From the NCBI GenBank assembly GCA_027452045.1, contig DAIDHH010000027.1:32317-96316 (forward strand): a DNA stretch of 64,000 bases, in the 5' to 3' direction. The translations under genes and the position numbers were made by a program. Origin of the DNA: Gammaproteobacteria bacterium. GTDB taxonomy: Bacteria > Pseudomonadota > Gammaproteobacteria > Steroidobacterales > Steroidobacteraceae. The notes beneath the pieces are model-generated. The model was not told where the DNA came from and did not search any database. It was given only the letters and a program-made list of their open reading frames with translations. Of the stretch, positions 38,682 to 49,555 are shown in pieces. Positions within the stretch are counted from its first letter, which is position 1; each line of letters begins with the position of its first letter.

Positions 38682-41186
38682 TCAGCCGGGTCCAGCCCGC
38701 AGTGCGCCGAGCGGTGGCTGGTTCACGACCGAACGGGTCGCCAGCCAGCCGCTCGCCGCGACCAGCACGGTCCCACCCGCGAAACCGATGACGCAGGCTC
38801 CGGGGCTGAACGTGTACCGCAGATCCAGCACATGGGTCGTCAGGAACCAGGCCGCCACCGATGCACCTGCCGCCGCCAGGAGTCCCGCGAGCGCGCCCAG
38901 GGCAGCGAACTCCGCCAGCACGCCCTTCAGCACCGTGGCGCGGCTCGCACCGAGCGTGCGCAGCATGGCGCTCTCATAGCGCCGCTCGTCGCGGCTCGAC
39001 TGTACCGCGGCGAGCAGTACGGTCAGTCCGGCGAGCAGCGTGAACACGAAAACGCTCTGCACCGCCAGCACCGCCTTGTCCATCACGGCCCGCACGTCGT
39101 TCAGCAGATCGTCGATGTCGAAGATGGATACGCTCGGAAAGGCTCGCGCGAGCTGCGCAAGTGAGCGCGCCTGGGCCGGTGTCAGATAGGCGCTGGTCAG
39201 ATAGGTGCCGGTTTCCTTCTCGAGCAGTCCCGGCGCGAACACGATGAAGAAGTTGGGTTGGAAGCTGTCCCATTTGACCTTGCGCACACTCGCGACCCGC
39301 ACCGTGAAGGAGTCCCCGGCGACCTCGAAGGTCAGCTCGTCCCCCAGACGCAGGCCGAGCCAGCGCTCGAACTCGGTGGCAATCGACACCAGGGGCGCGC
39401 CTCGCTGCGAAGGCGTCCACCACCGGCCCGCGACGATGCGATTGTCGCGCCCGAGAGTGCTTGCCCAGGAGAGGTTCTGCTCGCGCGTGGCGAAGTGCTC
39501 GGCGCGGCGCCCCGGGAAACGCATGGACTCCACCGGTCGACCGTTGATGGCCGTCAGGCGTCCCCGGATCATCGGCAGCATGCGCGAGGTGCGCGCGCCC
39601 TGCGAGCGCAGATAGGCGGTGAAGGCGTTGCGGCTTTGCGGCGGGATGTTGATGAAGAAATAGTTCGGCAGGTCTGCCGGAAGCGAGCGTCGCCAGTCCC
39701 CGTCGAGGTCGTTGCGGATGATCCCGAGGAGCAACAGCGCCATGATTCCCACACCGAAGGCCACGACCTGCATCACGCTATCGATGCGCCGCCGGCCGAG
39801 GTTCGCGATCCCATAGCGCCACGCCACTCCCACGCGGCCACGCAGACCGGACGCGCCCCTCACCAACAGCATGCCGGTTGCGACGAGCAGCGCGACGAAG
39901 GCAGTAAAGCCGGCCGTGAACTCGAGGAACAGCCGCACATCGAGCACGACCCAGGCGATCAGTGCGGCGATGACCGCCGCCGCGGGGCCGAATGCGAGCA
40001 ACACCGAAAGCGGAGGAGGCCCGATGTCGCGGCGCAGCACTCGTATGGCAGGCGTGCGGGACAGCTGCCAAAGCGGTGGGAGCGCAAAGCCGGCGAGCAG
40101 CGCTACCGAGGTGAGCGAGCCGATCGCCACTGGTGTCAGGCTCGCCGAGGGAAGGGTGCCCTGCACCAAAACGCCCCGCAAGACGTACACCACCCATGCC
40201 TGGGCAACGTAGCCCACCGACGCGCCGAGCAGCGCCGCAACTGCCGCCACGGCGAGAAGCTGCAGGGCGGTCAGCCGCAAAGTGAAGCGCCGCGTGGCTC
40301 CCAACGTCTTCAAGAGTGCGACCAGATCCAGATGGCGGGCGACGTACCGCCGTGCCGACATGGCCACCGCCGCGGCACACAGCAGCACCGCCACCAGGCT
40401 CGCGAGGCTGAGGAACCGGCCGGCGCGGCTCACCGCGCTGCCGATCTGCGGACTGGTGTCGGCGATGTCGCGCACCTGCTCGCCCGGGCGCAGGTGCGTC
40501 CGGAGCCAGGTCTCGAAGGCCGCGACCTGATTGCGCCGACCGGAAAACAGCGCGCTGTATCGCACCCGGCTGCCGGGCTGGATGAGCTGCGTGCGCGGCA
40601 GGTCTGCGGCATTCATGAGCAGGTTGGGCACCAGGCTCGTGAACGTGCCGCCCTGATCGGGACGCGAGATGAGCACCCTCCCCACCCTGAGCGTCGCCGC
40701 CCCGATGCTGAGCTGCGAGCCGACGTGCCCGCCGACGGCGGCGAGGAGTCTCGAGTCGGCCCACACCACGCCGGGAGGCGGAACGGCTGTGACCGGCGTG
40801 CCTTGCGCGAAGAGGTGGCGGGCCACGAGGACTTTACCGCGCAGCGGATAGGCCGACGTGACCGCGTAGAGATCCGTCAGCTGGCTCCGCTCGCCGTCGA
40901 ACACGACGCTCAGCATGCCGGTGCCACGCGCCTGCTCGAGACCCATCCGGGCCGCCCGCGCAAACACCGGGTCCGCGATGGGTTGCGCGGACTCCACGCG
41001 AATGTCGGCCGCGAGCACCTGTGTTGCCCGCATCGCCACCGCGGCGCCGATGCGGCTCACGAGGAAGCCCACACCGGTCAGCGCCGCCACGGCGACCGTC
41101 AGTGCAAGCAGCAGCACGCCGAGCTCGCCGGAGCGCCATTCCCGGCCGAGCATCCGCAGCGCGAATCGGGCCGAGCGCAGGGTCAA
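38682..41186 (-). CDS. ABC transporter permease, FtsX/YbbP-like (8+ TM)
   Basis: [50 protein letters not shown]...; paired with an ATPase as in ybbA-ybbP. Confidence 0.9.
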   Translation of the reverse strand: MTLRSARFALRMLGREWRSGELGVLLLALTVAVAALTGVGFLVSRIGAAVAMRATQVLAADIRVESAQPIADPVFARAARMGLEQARGTGMLSVVFDGERSQLTDLYAVTSAYPLRGKVLVARHLFAQGTPVTAVPPPGVVWADSRLLAAVGGHVGSQLSIGAATLRVGRVLISRPDQGGTFTSLVPNLLMNAADLPRTQLIQPGSRVRYSALFSGRRNQVAAFETWLRTHLRPGEQVRDIADTSPQIGSAVSRAGRFLSLASLVAVLLCAAAVAMSARRYVARHLDLVALLKTLGATRRFTLRLTALQLLAVAAVAALLGASVGYVAQAWVVYVLRGVLVQGTLPSASLTPVAIGSLTSVALLAGFALPPLWQLSRTPAIRVLRRDIGPPPLSVLLAFGPAAAVIAALIAWVVLDVRLFLEFTAGFTAFVALLVATGMLLVRGASGLRGRVGVAWRYGIANLGRRRIDSVMQVVAFGVGIMALLLLGIIRNDLDGDWRRSLPADLPNYFFINIPPQSRNAFTAYLRSQGARTSRMLPMIRGRLTAINGRPVESMRFPGRRAEHFATREQNLSWASTLGRDNRIVAGRWWTPSQRGAPLVSIATEFERWLGLRLGDELTFEVAGDSFTVRVASVRKVKWDSFQPNFFIVFAPGLLEKETGTYLTSAYLTPAQARSLAQLARAFPSVSIFDIDDLLNDVRAVMDKAVLAVQSVFVFTLLAGLTVLLAAVQSSRDERRYESAMLRTLGASRATVLKGVLAEFAALGALAGLLAAAGASVAAWFLTTHVLDLRYTFSPGACVIGFAGGTVLVAASGWLATRSVVNQPPLGALRAGPG

Positions 41187-41851
41187 ACGATGCGTCCGGC
41201 GTCCATGCGCAGCACGCGCCGGCAGCGCGTGGCGAGATCCTGGTCGTGCGTCACCAGCACCAGTGTCGTGTGCGAGTCGGCATTCATCTCGAACAGCAGC
41301 TGACCGATGCGAGCGCCGGTTGCGGCGTCGAGATTGCCCGTGGGCTCGTCCGCGAACAGCACGGCCGGTCGCGTGACGAAGGCCCTCGCCAGCGCGACAC
41401 GCTGCTGCTCGCCACCGGAGAGGTGGCGAGGATAGTGCCCGGTACGGCCGGCGAGGCCGACGCGGCGCAGCGTGTCGAGCGCCGCATCGCGCGCCCCGGA
41501 GTGGCCGGTGAGCTCCAGGGGCAGCATCACGTTCTCGAGCGCCGTGAGCGCGGGGATCAGGTGGAAGGCCTGGAACACGAAGCCTACGCGCGCGGCCCTG
41601 AGCCGTGCCCGCCCGTCCTCATCGAGCGCCGTGAGATCGTGTCCCTCGAGCAGCACGCGACCTCCGGTGGGCAGGTCGAGACCGGCGAGCAAGGCGAGCA
41701 GGGTCGATTTGCCAGCTCCCGAGGGCCCGACCACGGCCACCGATTCGCCATGGCCGATGTCGAGCGAGACATCCTGCACTATAGTGAGCGGGCCTTCGGG
41801 ACTCTCGACCTGCTTCACGAGGCGCTCCGCCGTGAGAACACCGCCGACCAT
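41183..41851 (-). CDS. ABC transporter ATP-binding protein (YbbA/LolD-like)
   Basis: [57 protein letters not shown]. Confidence 0.93.
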   Translation of the reverse strand: MVGGVLTAERLVKQVESPEGPLTIVQDVSLDIGHGESVAVVGPSGAGKSTLLALLAGLDLPTGGRVLLEGHDLTALDEDGRARLRAARVGFVFQAFHLIPALTALENVMLPLELTGHSGARDAALDTLRRVGLAGRTGHYPRHLSGGEQQRVALARAFVTRPAVLFADEPTGNLDAATGARIGQLLFEMNADSHTTLVLVTHDQDLATRCRRVLRMDAGRIV

Positions 41852-41912
41852 CCCGGGCGCCCGCCCGGCGCCTTCCCGCTCGCCGGTGAATTCCCCGCGC
41901 TGGCGGGCTTTC

Positions 41913-42521
41913 GTGTCAGGTCTGGGATTGATGCTCATCGCGCTCCAGTGTGCGGCGGCCGCCAACCGGACCATCCTCGTACTCGGTGACAGTCTGAGCG
42001 CCGCGCATGGCCTGCGCCCGGAGCAGGGTTGGGTGGCGCTGCTCGCCAAACGCCTGCGCAGGGAAGGGTACCGGTACACCCTGGTCAATGCCAGCGTGAG
42101 TGGCGAGACCACCACCGGTGGCCTCGAGCGGCTGCCCCGGGAGCTGCGGATTCACCGACCGGGCATCATGATCCTCGAGCTCGGCGCGAATGACGGCCTG
42201 CGAGGCCTGCCGCTCACGCTGGCCGAGAAGAATCTGGCCGCCATCGTGCGCATGGCGCAGACCGCGGGGACGCGTGTGCTCCTGGTCGGCATGCTCATTC
42301 CGCCGAATTACGGGCCACGCTACACGAAGCAGTTCGCGGCAATGTACCCTGGGCTGGCGCGCACCTATCACCTGCGCCTCGTGCCCTTCCTCCTCGAGAA
42401 GGTGGCGCTCGAGCGGCGGCTGATGCAGTCGGACGGACTGCACCCGACCGCCGCGGGTGAGCCTCTGGTGCTCGATACGCTCTGGCCGTACCTGAAGCCG
42501 ATGCTGACCCGTCCGCGCTGA
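41913..42521 (+). CDS. tesA: Arylesterase / SGNH lipase (TesA-like)
   Basis: TILVLGDSLSAAHGLRPEQGWVALL...LELGANDGLRGLPL...SDGLHPTAAG; divergent from ybbA-like gene as in E. coli. Confidence 0.9.
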   Translation: MSGLGLMLIALQCAAAANRTILVLGDSLSAAHGLRPEQGWVALLAKRLRREGYRYTLVNASVSGETTTGGLERLPRELRIHRPGIMILELGANDGLRGLPLTLAEKNLAAIVRMAQTAGTRVLLVGMLIPPNYGPRYTKQFAAMYPGLARTYHLRLVPFLLEKVALERRLMQSDGLHPTAAGEPLVLDTLWPYLKPMLTRPR

Positions 42522-42654
42522 GCTCACCGCGGAAGCGGCTGTTCCGAAACCGCGCCATCGAACCGACGCGGGATGCCAGGCCATGTCTCTCTGCAGTTGG
42601 TGCCGGGGGCGACCTGCGCTATCGTGGACGCCTTTCGGATCCGGAGACCGTCCC

Positions 42655-43560
42655 ATGACAGCGCCCGTCCCGACCGTGTCCCCTCTCGCCTCCCACCGTC
42701 TTCCGCTCAAGCGCGCGGTGGCCCTCAAACTGGCCGCACTCGCCGCCGCCGTCGCGTGGATCGCTCCAGCCGCCGCGGCAACGCCGCCCGCGGTACACCA
42801 AGCGCTCGAGGCCGCCGTTCACGGCTCTTGGCGCACTCCCGCCTTCGTGGCGCGCGACAAGTACCGGCACCCCGTACAGACGCTCGAATTCTTCGGCATT
42901 CGGCCGGACATGCGTGTCGTGGAAGTACTCCCGGGCGGCGGCTGGTACACCGAGATCCTGGCGCCCTTCCTGCGCGCCCAGGGTCAGCTGATCGAGGCCA
43001 CCTCCCCCGTGGCCGGCACGAGCGGCTGGGCGCATAGCTCGGCGCTCGCCTACGACCACAAGCTCGCCGCCGACCCGGCGGTCTACGGCAAGGTGCGCCT
43101 CGAGCCCTTCGAGCTGCCCGGCTACCTGCATCTCGGTGCGCCGGATTCCGCCGACATGGTGGTCACGTTCAACAACATGCACGACCTGATGTTCGCGAAC
43201 GTGCATCACGAGGTGACTCCGGTCTTTCTTGAGAAATTCCTGCGCAGCGCCTTTCGAGTGCTCAAGCCGGGCGGGGTTCTCGGCATCGCCGGTCATCGCG
43301 CCGCGCCCGGCACGCCGCTCGCCCAGTGCTTCCCGCTGGCGCGCCTGCCCCAGGCGTTCGTGATCGAGGAGGCCGAGAAGGCCGGCTTCCAGCTCGGCGG
43401 AACGTCCGAGATCCTCGCCAATCCGAAGGATCCGCGCGACATTCCGGTGTTCATGCTGCCGCCATCGCTCGCGGACAAGAGTCAGGCGGCCCGCCGCAAG
43501 TACGCGGCCATCGGGTATGCCGATGACTACACGCTGAGGTTCATTAAACCGGCCACCTGA
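42655..43560 (+). CDS. Secreted predicted class I methyltransferase-like protein
   Basis: N-terminal signal-like KRAVALKLAALAAAVAWIAPAAAA; MRVVEVLPGGGWYTEILAPFLRAQGQLIEATSP; LKPGGVLGIAGHRA. Confidence 0.8.
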   Translation: MTAPVPTVSPLASHRLPLKRAVALKLAALAAAVAWIAPAAAATPPAVHQALEAAVHGSWRTPAFVARDKYRHPVQTLEFFGIRPDMRVVEVLPGGGWYTEILAPFLRAQGQLIEATSPVAGTSGWAHSSALAYDHKLAADPAVYGKVRLEPFELPGYLHLGAPDSADMVVTFNNMHDLMFANVHHEVTPVFLEKFLRSAFRVLKPGGVLGIAGHRAAPGTPLAQCFPLARLPQAFVIEEAEKAGFQLGGTSEILANPKDPRDIPVFMLPPSLADKSQAARRKYAAIGYADDYTLRFIKPAT

Positions 43561-43567
43561 GCCGTGC

Positions 43568-43596
43568 GGGACCCGCCGGTCCGGCCGGCGGGTCCC
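43568..43596. terminator. Strong hairpin between convergent genes (bidirectional terminator candidate)
   Basis: GGGACCCGCCGG-TCCGG-CCGGCGGGTCCC, 12-bp perfect stem; no strong T-tract. Confidence 0.6.
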
Positions 43597-44838
43597 TCAA
43601 TCCGTGACGCCGCCCGACTCGGTCATCGCGACATTCCGCGCCTCCGCGCCCGCGAGGGTCACGAGGGCGAGTGCGACGGCGACGATGCCGAGCGTCCAGG
43701 CGAGCATCGCGGCGTAATCGTTTCCGTGCCGCTCGGCGATGCCCGACTGCACGGGCGCGAGCAATGCCACGGCGAAATTGCCGATCTGATAGGCGAAGGC
43801 CGGGAGCATAGCGCGCACCCCGGGCGGGGAGAGCTCATTCAGGTGCGCGGGAACTATGCCCCACGCCCCCTGCACCATGAACTGCATGAGGAATGCCCCG
43901 AGGGCGAGCCACGGCACGCTCGGGGCGTAGGTCCACAGCGGTATGACAGGCAGCGCCAGCACCGCGGCCACCGCGATCGCTTTGCGGCGCCCGAGGTGCT
44001 CTGAGAGCGAGCCGAAGAAGATGCCGCCGATCAGTGCCCCGACGTTCATGATCATGAGCAGGTCATCGGCCGTGGCCTCGCTCAGGCGCAGTTGCTGCAA
44101 CAGGAACGGCTTGTACAGATCCTGCGAGCCGTGTGAGAAAGCGTTGAAGAACGCCATCAGCACGATCATGTACAACACGACGGGCAGGTTGGTCCTGACG
44201 GCCCGCCACAACTCACCGGCCGATGCCCGTCTGCGGTGCCGGCCGGCGAGCCAGACGGGCGATTCCGCCACGCCGCGCCGGATGTAGAGCACGAACAGGG
44301 CCGGTATGGCGCCGATCACGAACATGCCGCGCCAGCCCACCGCGTTGAAAAACAACCTGGAGACCACCGCGGCGAGCAGGTAGCCGATGACGTAGCCTTC
44401 CTGCAGCAACCCGGAGAAGAATCCCCTGCCCTCGGCCGGCAGCGTCTCGAACGCCAATGCCGCGCCCACGCCCCACTCCCCACCCATGGCGAAGCCGAAC
44501 AGGGCGCGCAGCGCGAGCAGCGTGGCGAGATTCGGCGCGAACGCCGATGCCAATTCGACGAGCGCGAACGAGAACACGTTCAGCATCAGCACCGGGCGGC
44601 GCCCGTACTTTTCCGCGAGCCACCCGAACAGCAGCGCCCCGACCGGCCGCAGGGCCAGGGTGAGGGTGATGCCGAACGCGACGGCCGATACGCGGGCATG
44701 GAAGTCGGCGCCGATCGAGCTCAGCGCCACGATGAAAATGAAGAAATCGAACGCATCCAGCGTCCAGCCGCCGAGCGCTGCGAAATAGGCGTGCCGCTGC
44801 GCGCCGGTCAGCTGGGAGAATCGCTTGAAGAATTTCAA
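43597..44838 (-). CDS. MFS transporter (SHS/sialate-lactate-like)
   Basis: GWTLDAFDFFIFIVALSSIGADF, LRPVGALLFGWLAEKYGRRPVLML, GEWGVGAALAFETLPAEGRG. Confidence 0.88.
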   Translation of the reverse strand: MKFFKRFSQLTGAQRHAYFAALGGWTLDAFDFFIFIVALSSIGADFHARVSAVAFGITLTLALRPVGALLFGWLAEKYGRRPVLMLNVFSFALVELASAFAPNLATLLALRALFGFAMGGEWGVGAALAFETLPAEGRGFFSGLLQEGYVIGYLLAAVVSRLFFNAVGWRGMFVIGAIPALFVLYIRRGVAESPVWLAGRHRRRASAGELWRAVRTNLPVVLYMIVLMAFFNAFSHGSQDLYKPFLLQQLRLSEATADDLLMIMNVGALIGGIFFGSLSEHLGRRKAIAVAAVLALPVIPLWTYAPSVPWLALGAFLMQFMVQGAWGIVPAHLNELSPPGVRAMLPAFAYQIGNFAVALLAPVQSGIAERHGNDYAAMLAWTLGIVAVALALVTLAGAEARNVAMTESGGVTD

Positions 44839-45020
44839 GACCGTTGCTCGAGCGCGGCCCGGCCGCGGAAGGCGCAGAGTAGCGAAGCCCCCGGCAGGGA
44901 TGCCATAACTAATTCTGATGCGTTGCCCGGCGGGCCGGGCGACCGGCCGTGAGCATCCAGGCGTCGACCGTCAGCCGCGGATTGCGCACGAGCGCCCCGG
45001 GGGACGCTCACCGCGGCCGC

Positions 45021-46514
45021 TCACTGCACTCCGGCCATCAGCCGCTTCACCCGGGGGGTGAGCAGCAGCAGCACGATGCCGCCGGCGGTGCTCCAGAGAA
45101 AGAGCTTCAGGTACAGCGCGGGCAGCGTTGCCAGGTGATGCGCGTTGTAGTCGCCCGAGAGGAGTCCGGCGAGGAAACTGCCGAGCGCCAGGGTGAGGAA
45201 CCACAGTCCCATCGTCTGGCCGGCGAAGCGCTTTGGCGCGAGCTTCGTGGTGGAGGACAGCCCCACCGGCGAGAGGCACAGCTCGCCGCAGGCGTTCAGG
45301 AAATAGTTGGCCGCGAGCCACAGCAGCGACACCTTCGCGCCGTGCATGACACGCAGCGCCGCCACGTACATCACCAGCATGCCCGCACCCATGAGGAGCA
45401 GTCCCCAGGCGAACTTCGCCGGCGAGGACAGATCCCGGCCGCGCCGCCCGAGGCGCACCCACAGCGCGGCGAACACCGGGGCCAGGGATATGATGAAGAT
45501 AGGGTCGATGGTCTGGGTGACGCCGGCCGGCATCCTCCAGCCGAACACCTCGAGGTCGGTGTATCGCTGCGCGAAGAGCGTGAACGACCCGAACATCTGC
45601 ATGTAGGCCATCCAGAAGACGGTGGAGGCGGCGAACAGCGCCATCATCGCGAACACGCGGCCGCGCTCCTCCCGGTCGAGACCCCCGAAGAGCGCCATGT
45701 ACAGCAGATACGTCCCCATCAGGATGCCGACCGCCCACGACACCCGCGCGGCAAGCGCCACGGCGTTCACCTTCACCGCACCGCTCAACATCAACGCCGT
45801 GACGGCGCCGATCACCACCACGAAGACTCCGAGGGCCAGCCAGGAGCGTGGCCGCGTGCTCACCGGCGCATCGCCGGCGCGGCCGAGGTAGCGCCGTGTC
45901 GCCAGGAACTGAGCCACACCGAACAGCATTCCGAGGGCGGGCAGGGCGAAGCCGGCATGCCAGCCGTAGCGTTCGGCGACGATCGGCACGAATATCGGGC
46001 CGAACAGCGATCCGATGTTGATGCCCATGTAGAAAATCGAGAAACCGGCGTCGCGCTGGGAGCCGTCCACGGGATACAGCTCGCCCACGGTCGTGCTCAC
46101 ATTGGGCTTCAGGAGCCCCACGCCGAGCACGTTGAACACCAGCCCGAGGAAGAAGAGACGCGTGCCGCCCGAGGCGAGCAGTGCGTTGCCGGCGGTGATC
46201 AACACGCCACCCGTGGTGACCGCGAGGCGCCCGCCGATCAGCCGGTCCGCCACCCAGCCGCCGAGGAGCGAGAGCAGGTAGGTGCCGCCGAAGTACAGGC
46301 CGACGATCGCATTGGCGCTCTGATCGTCGAACCCGAGGCCGCCGCGGCCGCTCGCCGCCACCATGAACAGGATCAGGATGGACTGGATGCCATAATAGGT
46401 GAACCGCTCCCACATCTCCGTGAAGAACAGCGTCGCGAGTCCCCGCGGATGACCGAACAGGGTGGCCCCCTCGGCCGTCGCCTCCAGGGTTTGCGGTGTC
46501 GAGTTCATTTCCAT
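45021..46514 (-). CDS. POT family peptide MFS transporter
   Basis: GHPRGLATLFFTEMWERFTYYGIQSILILFM, GGWVADRLIGGRLAV, FYMGINIGSLFGP. ORF extends to 46556. Confidence 0.93.
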   Translation of the reverse strand: MEMNSTPQTLEATAEGATLFGHPRGLATLFFTEMWERFTYYGIQSILILFMVAASGRGGLGFDDQSANAIVGLYFGGTYLLSLLGGWVADRLIGGRLAVTTGGVLITAGNALLASGGTRLFFLGLVFNVLGVGLLKPNVSTTVGELYPVDGSQRDAGFSIFYMGINIGSLFGPIFVPIVAERYGWHAGFALPALGMLFGVAQFLATRRYLGRAGDAPVSTRPRSWLALGVFVVVIGAVTALMLSGAVKVNAVALAARVSWAVGILMGTYLLYMALFGGLDREERGRVFAMMALFAASTVFWMAYMQMFGSFTLFAQRYTDLEVFGWRMPAGVTQTIDPIFIISLAPVFAALWVRLGRRGRDLSSPAKFAWGLLLMGAGMLVMYVAALRVMHGAKVSLLWLAANYFLNACGELCLSPVGLSSTTKLAPKRFAGQTMGLWFLTLALGSFLAGLLSGDYNAHHLATLPALYLKLFLWSTAGGIVLLLLTPRVKRLMAGVQ

Positions 46515-46556
46515 GGTCTTGCTTTTTTGGTGGATCGCAGGGTTTTCCCCGGGCAC

Positions 46557-47327
46557 TCAGGACGCCGCGGCCCGCTCCTCATCGGCCGCATCACGCTTGA
46601 TGCGCATCAGGATGCTCGCCATGAGCACGCCGCCTTCGTAGAGGAAGTACATCGGCACGGCCATCATGGATTGCGATACCGCATCCGGCGGCGTGATGAA
46701 GGCCGCCACGATGAACACCCCGAGCAGCACATACCCGCGGATGGACTTGAGTTTCTCGAGCTTCACCAGATTCAACAGCACCAGCAGCACCACCGCCACG
46801 GGCAGCTCGAACGCCGCACCGAAGGCGAGGAACATCACCAGCACGAAATCGAGGTACTGGCTGATGTCGGTCATCATCGCCACGTCCTTCGGCGTAGTGG
46901 CGGCGAAGAAATGGAACATCGCGGGGAACACGGCGAAGTACGCGAACGCCATTCCCGCGTAGAAGAGGACGATCGAGGAGACCAGCAGGGGAAGCGCGAA
47001 GCGCTTCTCGTGACGATACAGTCCCGGCGCCACGAAGGCCCAGACCTGGTAGAGCACGTACGGCATGGCGCCGAAGAGCGCTATGAAGAAGGCGAGCTTG
47101 AACGGAGTGGTGAACGGCGCCGCCACACCGGTGGCGATGAGGTGACTGCCCTTGGGCAGCATCTTGAACAGCGGACGGGCGAGCAGGGTGAACAGCTTGT
47201 TGGCGTAGAGGGCGCAGGGGGCGAACGCGAGCCCCACCACGACCAGGGCACGGATCAGCCGTTCCCGGAGCTCGAGCAGATGAGAGATGAGCGAGCCCTC
47301 GGCGAGGCTCTCAGGCTCTTGGCTCAT
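46557..47327 (-). CDS. tatC: Twin-arginine translocase subunit TatC
   Basis: [55 protein letters not shown]. Confidence 0.96.
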   Translation of the reverse strand: MSQEPESLAEGSLISHLLELRERLIRALVVVGLAFAPCALYANKLFTLLARPLFKMLPKGSHLIATGVAAPFTTPFKLAFFIALFGAMPYVLYQVWAFVAPGLYRHEKRFALPLLVSSIVLFYAGMAFAYFAVFPAMFHFFAATTPKDVAMMTDISQYLDFVLVMFLAFGAAFELPVAVVLLVLLNLVKLEKLKSIRGYVLLGVFIVAAFITPPDAVSQSMMAVPMYFLYEGGVLMASILMRIKRDAADEERAAAS

Positions 47328-47646
47328 GTGCGTCCGCCGGTGTGTGGGCCGTTGCGGCCTCAGCAGTGCCCTGCACGTCCGGGGTCATCTGCGAGGGCTC
47401 GGCGGGGTGCGCCGGCTCGGTGTACACGGGGGGATCGGGCGGCAAGGGCGGCGGCACCGGGCGGCTGTGGCTGTCCTCGAGGTCGATCTCCTCCTCGAGC
47501 TGTTCCTGGAACTGGCGCGCCATGGCGCGCGCCCGGCCGACCCAGCGGCCGACCTTGCGGACCACGCCCGGCAGCTTCTCGGGCCCGAGCACGATGAGCG
47601 CCAGGACCAGAATCACCAGGAGTTCGGAGAAGCCGAAGTCGAACAT
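47311..47646 (-). CDS. tatB: Twin-arginine translocase subunit TatB
   Basis: [40 protein letters not shown]. Confidence 0.95.
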   Translation of the reverse strand: MFDFGFSELLVILVLALIVLGPEKLPGVVRKVGRWVGRARAMARQFQEQLEEEIDLEDSHSRPVPPPLPPDPPVYTEPAHPAEPSQMTPDVQGTAEAATAHTPADAHEPRA

Positions 47647-47734
47647 GTCGCTTCAGAGTCCACACCGGGCAGGATGCGCCGGCGCGCTCGCAGCCCGGCG
47701 TATCGCGCCGGATGGCCCCGTGCTCACGGGCCCT

Positions 47735-47983
47735 TCAGGCGTGCCGCTCGTTCTTCGGCGTCTGAGTGCCGCTTTTCCGCATCTCGGGAAATTCGGCGTC
47801 GCTGTCCTCGGACCGGATCTGCCGGGGCGAGGCGGCTTCTTCCTTGTCGCCCTCGTTCACGGCCTTCTTGAAGCCTCGCACCGCATGACCCAGGTCATCG
47901 CCGATGCTGCGCAGCTTCTTACCGCCGAAAATGATCAGCACCACGACCAGGATGACCAGCAGTGTCTTGAAATCGAAATCCAT
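47735..47983 (-). CDS. tatA: Twin-arginine translocase subunit TatA
   Basis: [36 protein letters not shown]. Confidence 0.95.
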   Translation of the reverse strand: MDFDFKTLLVILVVVLIIFGGKKLRSIGDDLGHAVRGFKKAVNEGDKEEAASPRQIRSEDSDAEFPEMRKSGTQTPKNERHA

Positions 47984-48106
47984 AAGCTCTGGACTCCGCT
48001 TACGCGTGAAACAGTGAAAACTGATGCATCATAGGCCAATTGGCGGTCTGCGGCCGAGAAAAGTTGGCGCATTGCCGTAGGGGAAATTGCGGATTCCCAG
48101 CCCCTC

Positions 48107-48553
48107 CTAGGCTCCGCGGGACTCCAGCCAGAACGTCACCGGTCCATCGTTGACCAGCTCGACCTGCATGTCCGCCCCGAATGCCCCGGCGGCCACCGGT
48201 GCATGGGTCGCGTACGCCCGTTCCAGGAGGTAGGCGAACAGCGCCCCTGCCTCCTCGGGGGCCGCGGCCGTGCTGAAGCCGGCCCGGGTCCCCTTGTGGG
48301 TGTCCGCTGCCAGGGTGAACTGCGGCACGAGCAGCAATCCTCCGCCGGTCTCGCGCAGCGAGAGGTTCATCCGCCCCGCCTCATCCGCAAAGATGCGGTA
48401 GGCGAGCAGCCGCTCGAGCAGGCGATCGGCGGCCGGCCGGTCGTCCCCCCGCCGCACGCCGATCAGTGCCAGGATGCCCTGCTGAATCGCCCCGAGGGGC
48501 TGTCCGCCGGAGCGCACCTCGGCCCGCCGCACGCGTTGAATGAGCCCGATCAT
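48107..48553 (-). CDS. dtd: D-aminoacyl-tRNA deacylase
   Basis: MIGLIQRVRRAEVRSGGQPLGAIQQGILALIGV...LLVPQFTLAADTHKGTRAGFSTAA...VELVNDGPVTFWLES. Confidence 0.96.
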   Translation of the reverse strand: MIGLIQRVRRAEVRSGGQPLGAIQQGILALIGVRRGDDRPAADRLLERLLAYRIFADEAGRMNLSLRETGGGLLLVPQFTLAADTHKGTRAGFSTAAAPEEAGALFAYLLERAYATHAPVAAGAFGADMQVELVNDGPVTFWLESRGA

Positions 48554-48682
48554 GGGCGAGGGAGCCTCCGATCGCCTGGTGCCCGCGGGCCCATCCGGGG
48601 CTTCCTGCTCGCTCCGCTGGCGCCCGAGGCGGACAGTCCGATAAGATTCGCCACTGCTTTGCGCACCTGGCCGGAGATCACG

Positions 48683-49351
48683 ATGTCGGAACTTTGGCTG
48701 CGTTCATATGTGCGTTCGGGCGTGCGGGCCGCCACGGCGGTTCTCCTCGCCATCACCTGCGTCGGTGCCGCGGCCTATGCGCAGCAGCCGCCCGTGGGCA
48801 ACGCACAGCGGGGGAGAGTGCTCGGATACACCTGTCTGGGTTGTCACGGCATCAAGGGCTATCGCAATGCCTACCCCAACTATGCCGTACCGCGGCTGCG
48901 GGGCCAATCGGTGCAGTATCTCATCCATGCGCTGCGCGAATACCGCAGCGGCAACCGAGCCTACCCCACCATGCACCTGCAGGCACTGTCGCTGTCCGAC
49001 CAGGACATCGTCGATGTCGCCACGTACCTTGCCGGCCAGCCGGTCGCAGGTGCGAAGCCCGTGGCGGCCTCGGAAGTGCCGAAGGCTGCGGCAGTGTGCA
49101 CCTCCTGCCACGGGAGCGATGGGATCGCGGTTTCACCCTTGTATCCGACGCTCGCGGGCCAGCACGAAAGCTACCTGATCCGCGCTCTGCTCGAGTACCA
49201 GTCGGGCTACCGCAAGAACCCCATCATGCACTCCATGGAGGCCACGCTGAGCCCGGCGGACATCACGGTCGTCGCCGCGTATTTCAGCCACCTCGAGCCG
49301 GGTCTGCACACGGTGCCCCGGCCCGACACGCGCTGGGCCGCCAAGCGCTGA
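48683..49351 (+). CDS. Di-heme c-type cytochrome (cytochrome c4-like)
   Basis: Signal peptide; two CXXCH motifs (CLGCH, CTSCH); YLAGQPVAGAKP. Confidence 0.9.
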   Translation: MSELWLRSYVRSGVRAATAVLLAITCVGAAAYAQQPPVGNAQRGRVLGYTCLGCHGIKGYRNAYPNYAVPRLRGQSVQYLIHALREYRSGNRAYPTMHLQALSLSDQDIVDVATYLAGQPVAGAKPVAASEVPKAAAVCTSCHGSDGIAVSPLYPTLAGQHESYLIRALLEYQSGYRKNPIMHSMEATLSPADITVVAAYFSHLEPGLHTVPRPDTRWAAKR

Positions 49352-49359
49352 GACAACAT

Positions 49360-49389
49360 GGCCTGGGGAGGGTGACCCCTCCCCAGGCC
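49360..49389. terminator. Strong hairpin between convergent genes
   Basis: GGCCTGGGGAGGG-TGAC-CCCTCCCCAGGCC, 13-bp perfect stem. Confidence 0.65.
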
Positions 49390-49555
49390 GAGGCTCTCAT
49401 CGCTCTCCACCTGACCTGAGCATCCTGCAGCGCTCCATCGCGCGGGCCACCATCCCGGTACCCCTCGCCGGCCCGCCCTGGCCGGCGCACTTGCGAGCAG
49501 CCGTTGCGCGGTGCATTCCTTGGCTCCGCGCAACCCCTGGCGCTCATCGACTCGA

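Noticed and set aside
39258-41303. 681-aa plus-strand ORF
   Set aside because: Antisense shadow of the FtsX/YbbP-like permease; low-complexity RHEQ composition.
44949-47597. 882-aa plus-strand ORF, His/Glu/Arg/Gln-rich
   Set aside because: Antisense to clear POT transporter and tatC/tatB genes; composition is typical of a GC-rich shadow ORF with no recognisable domain.
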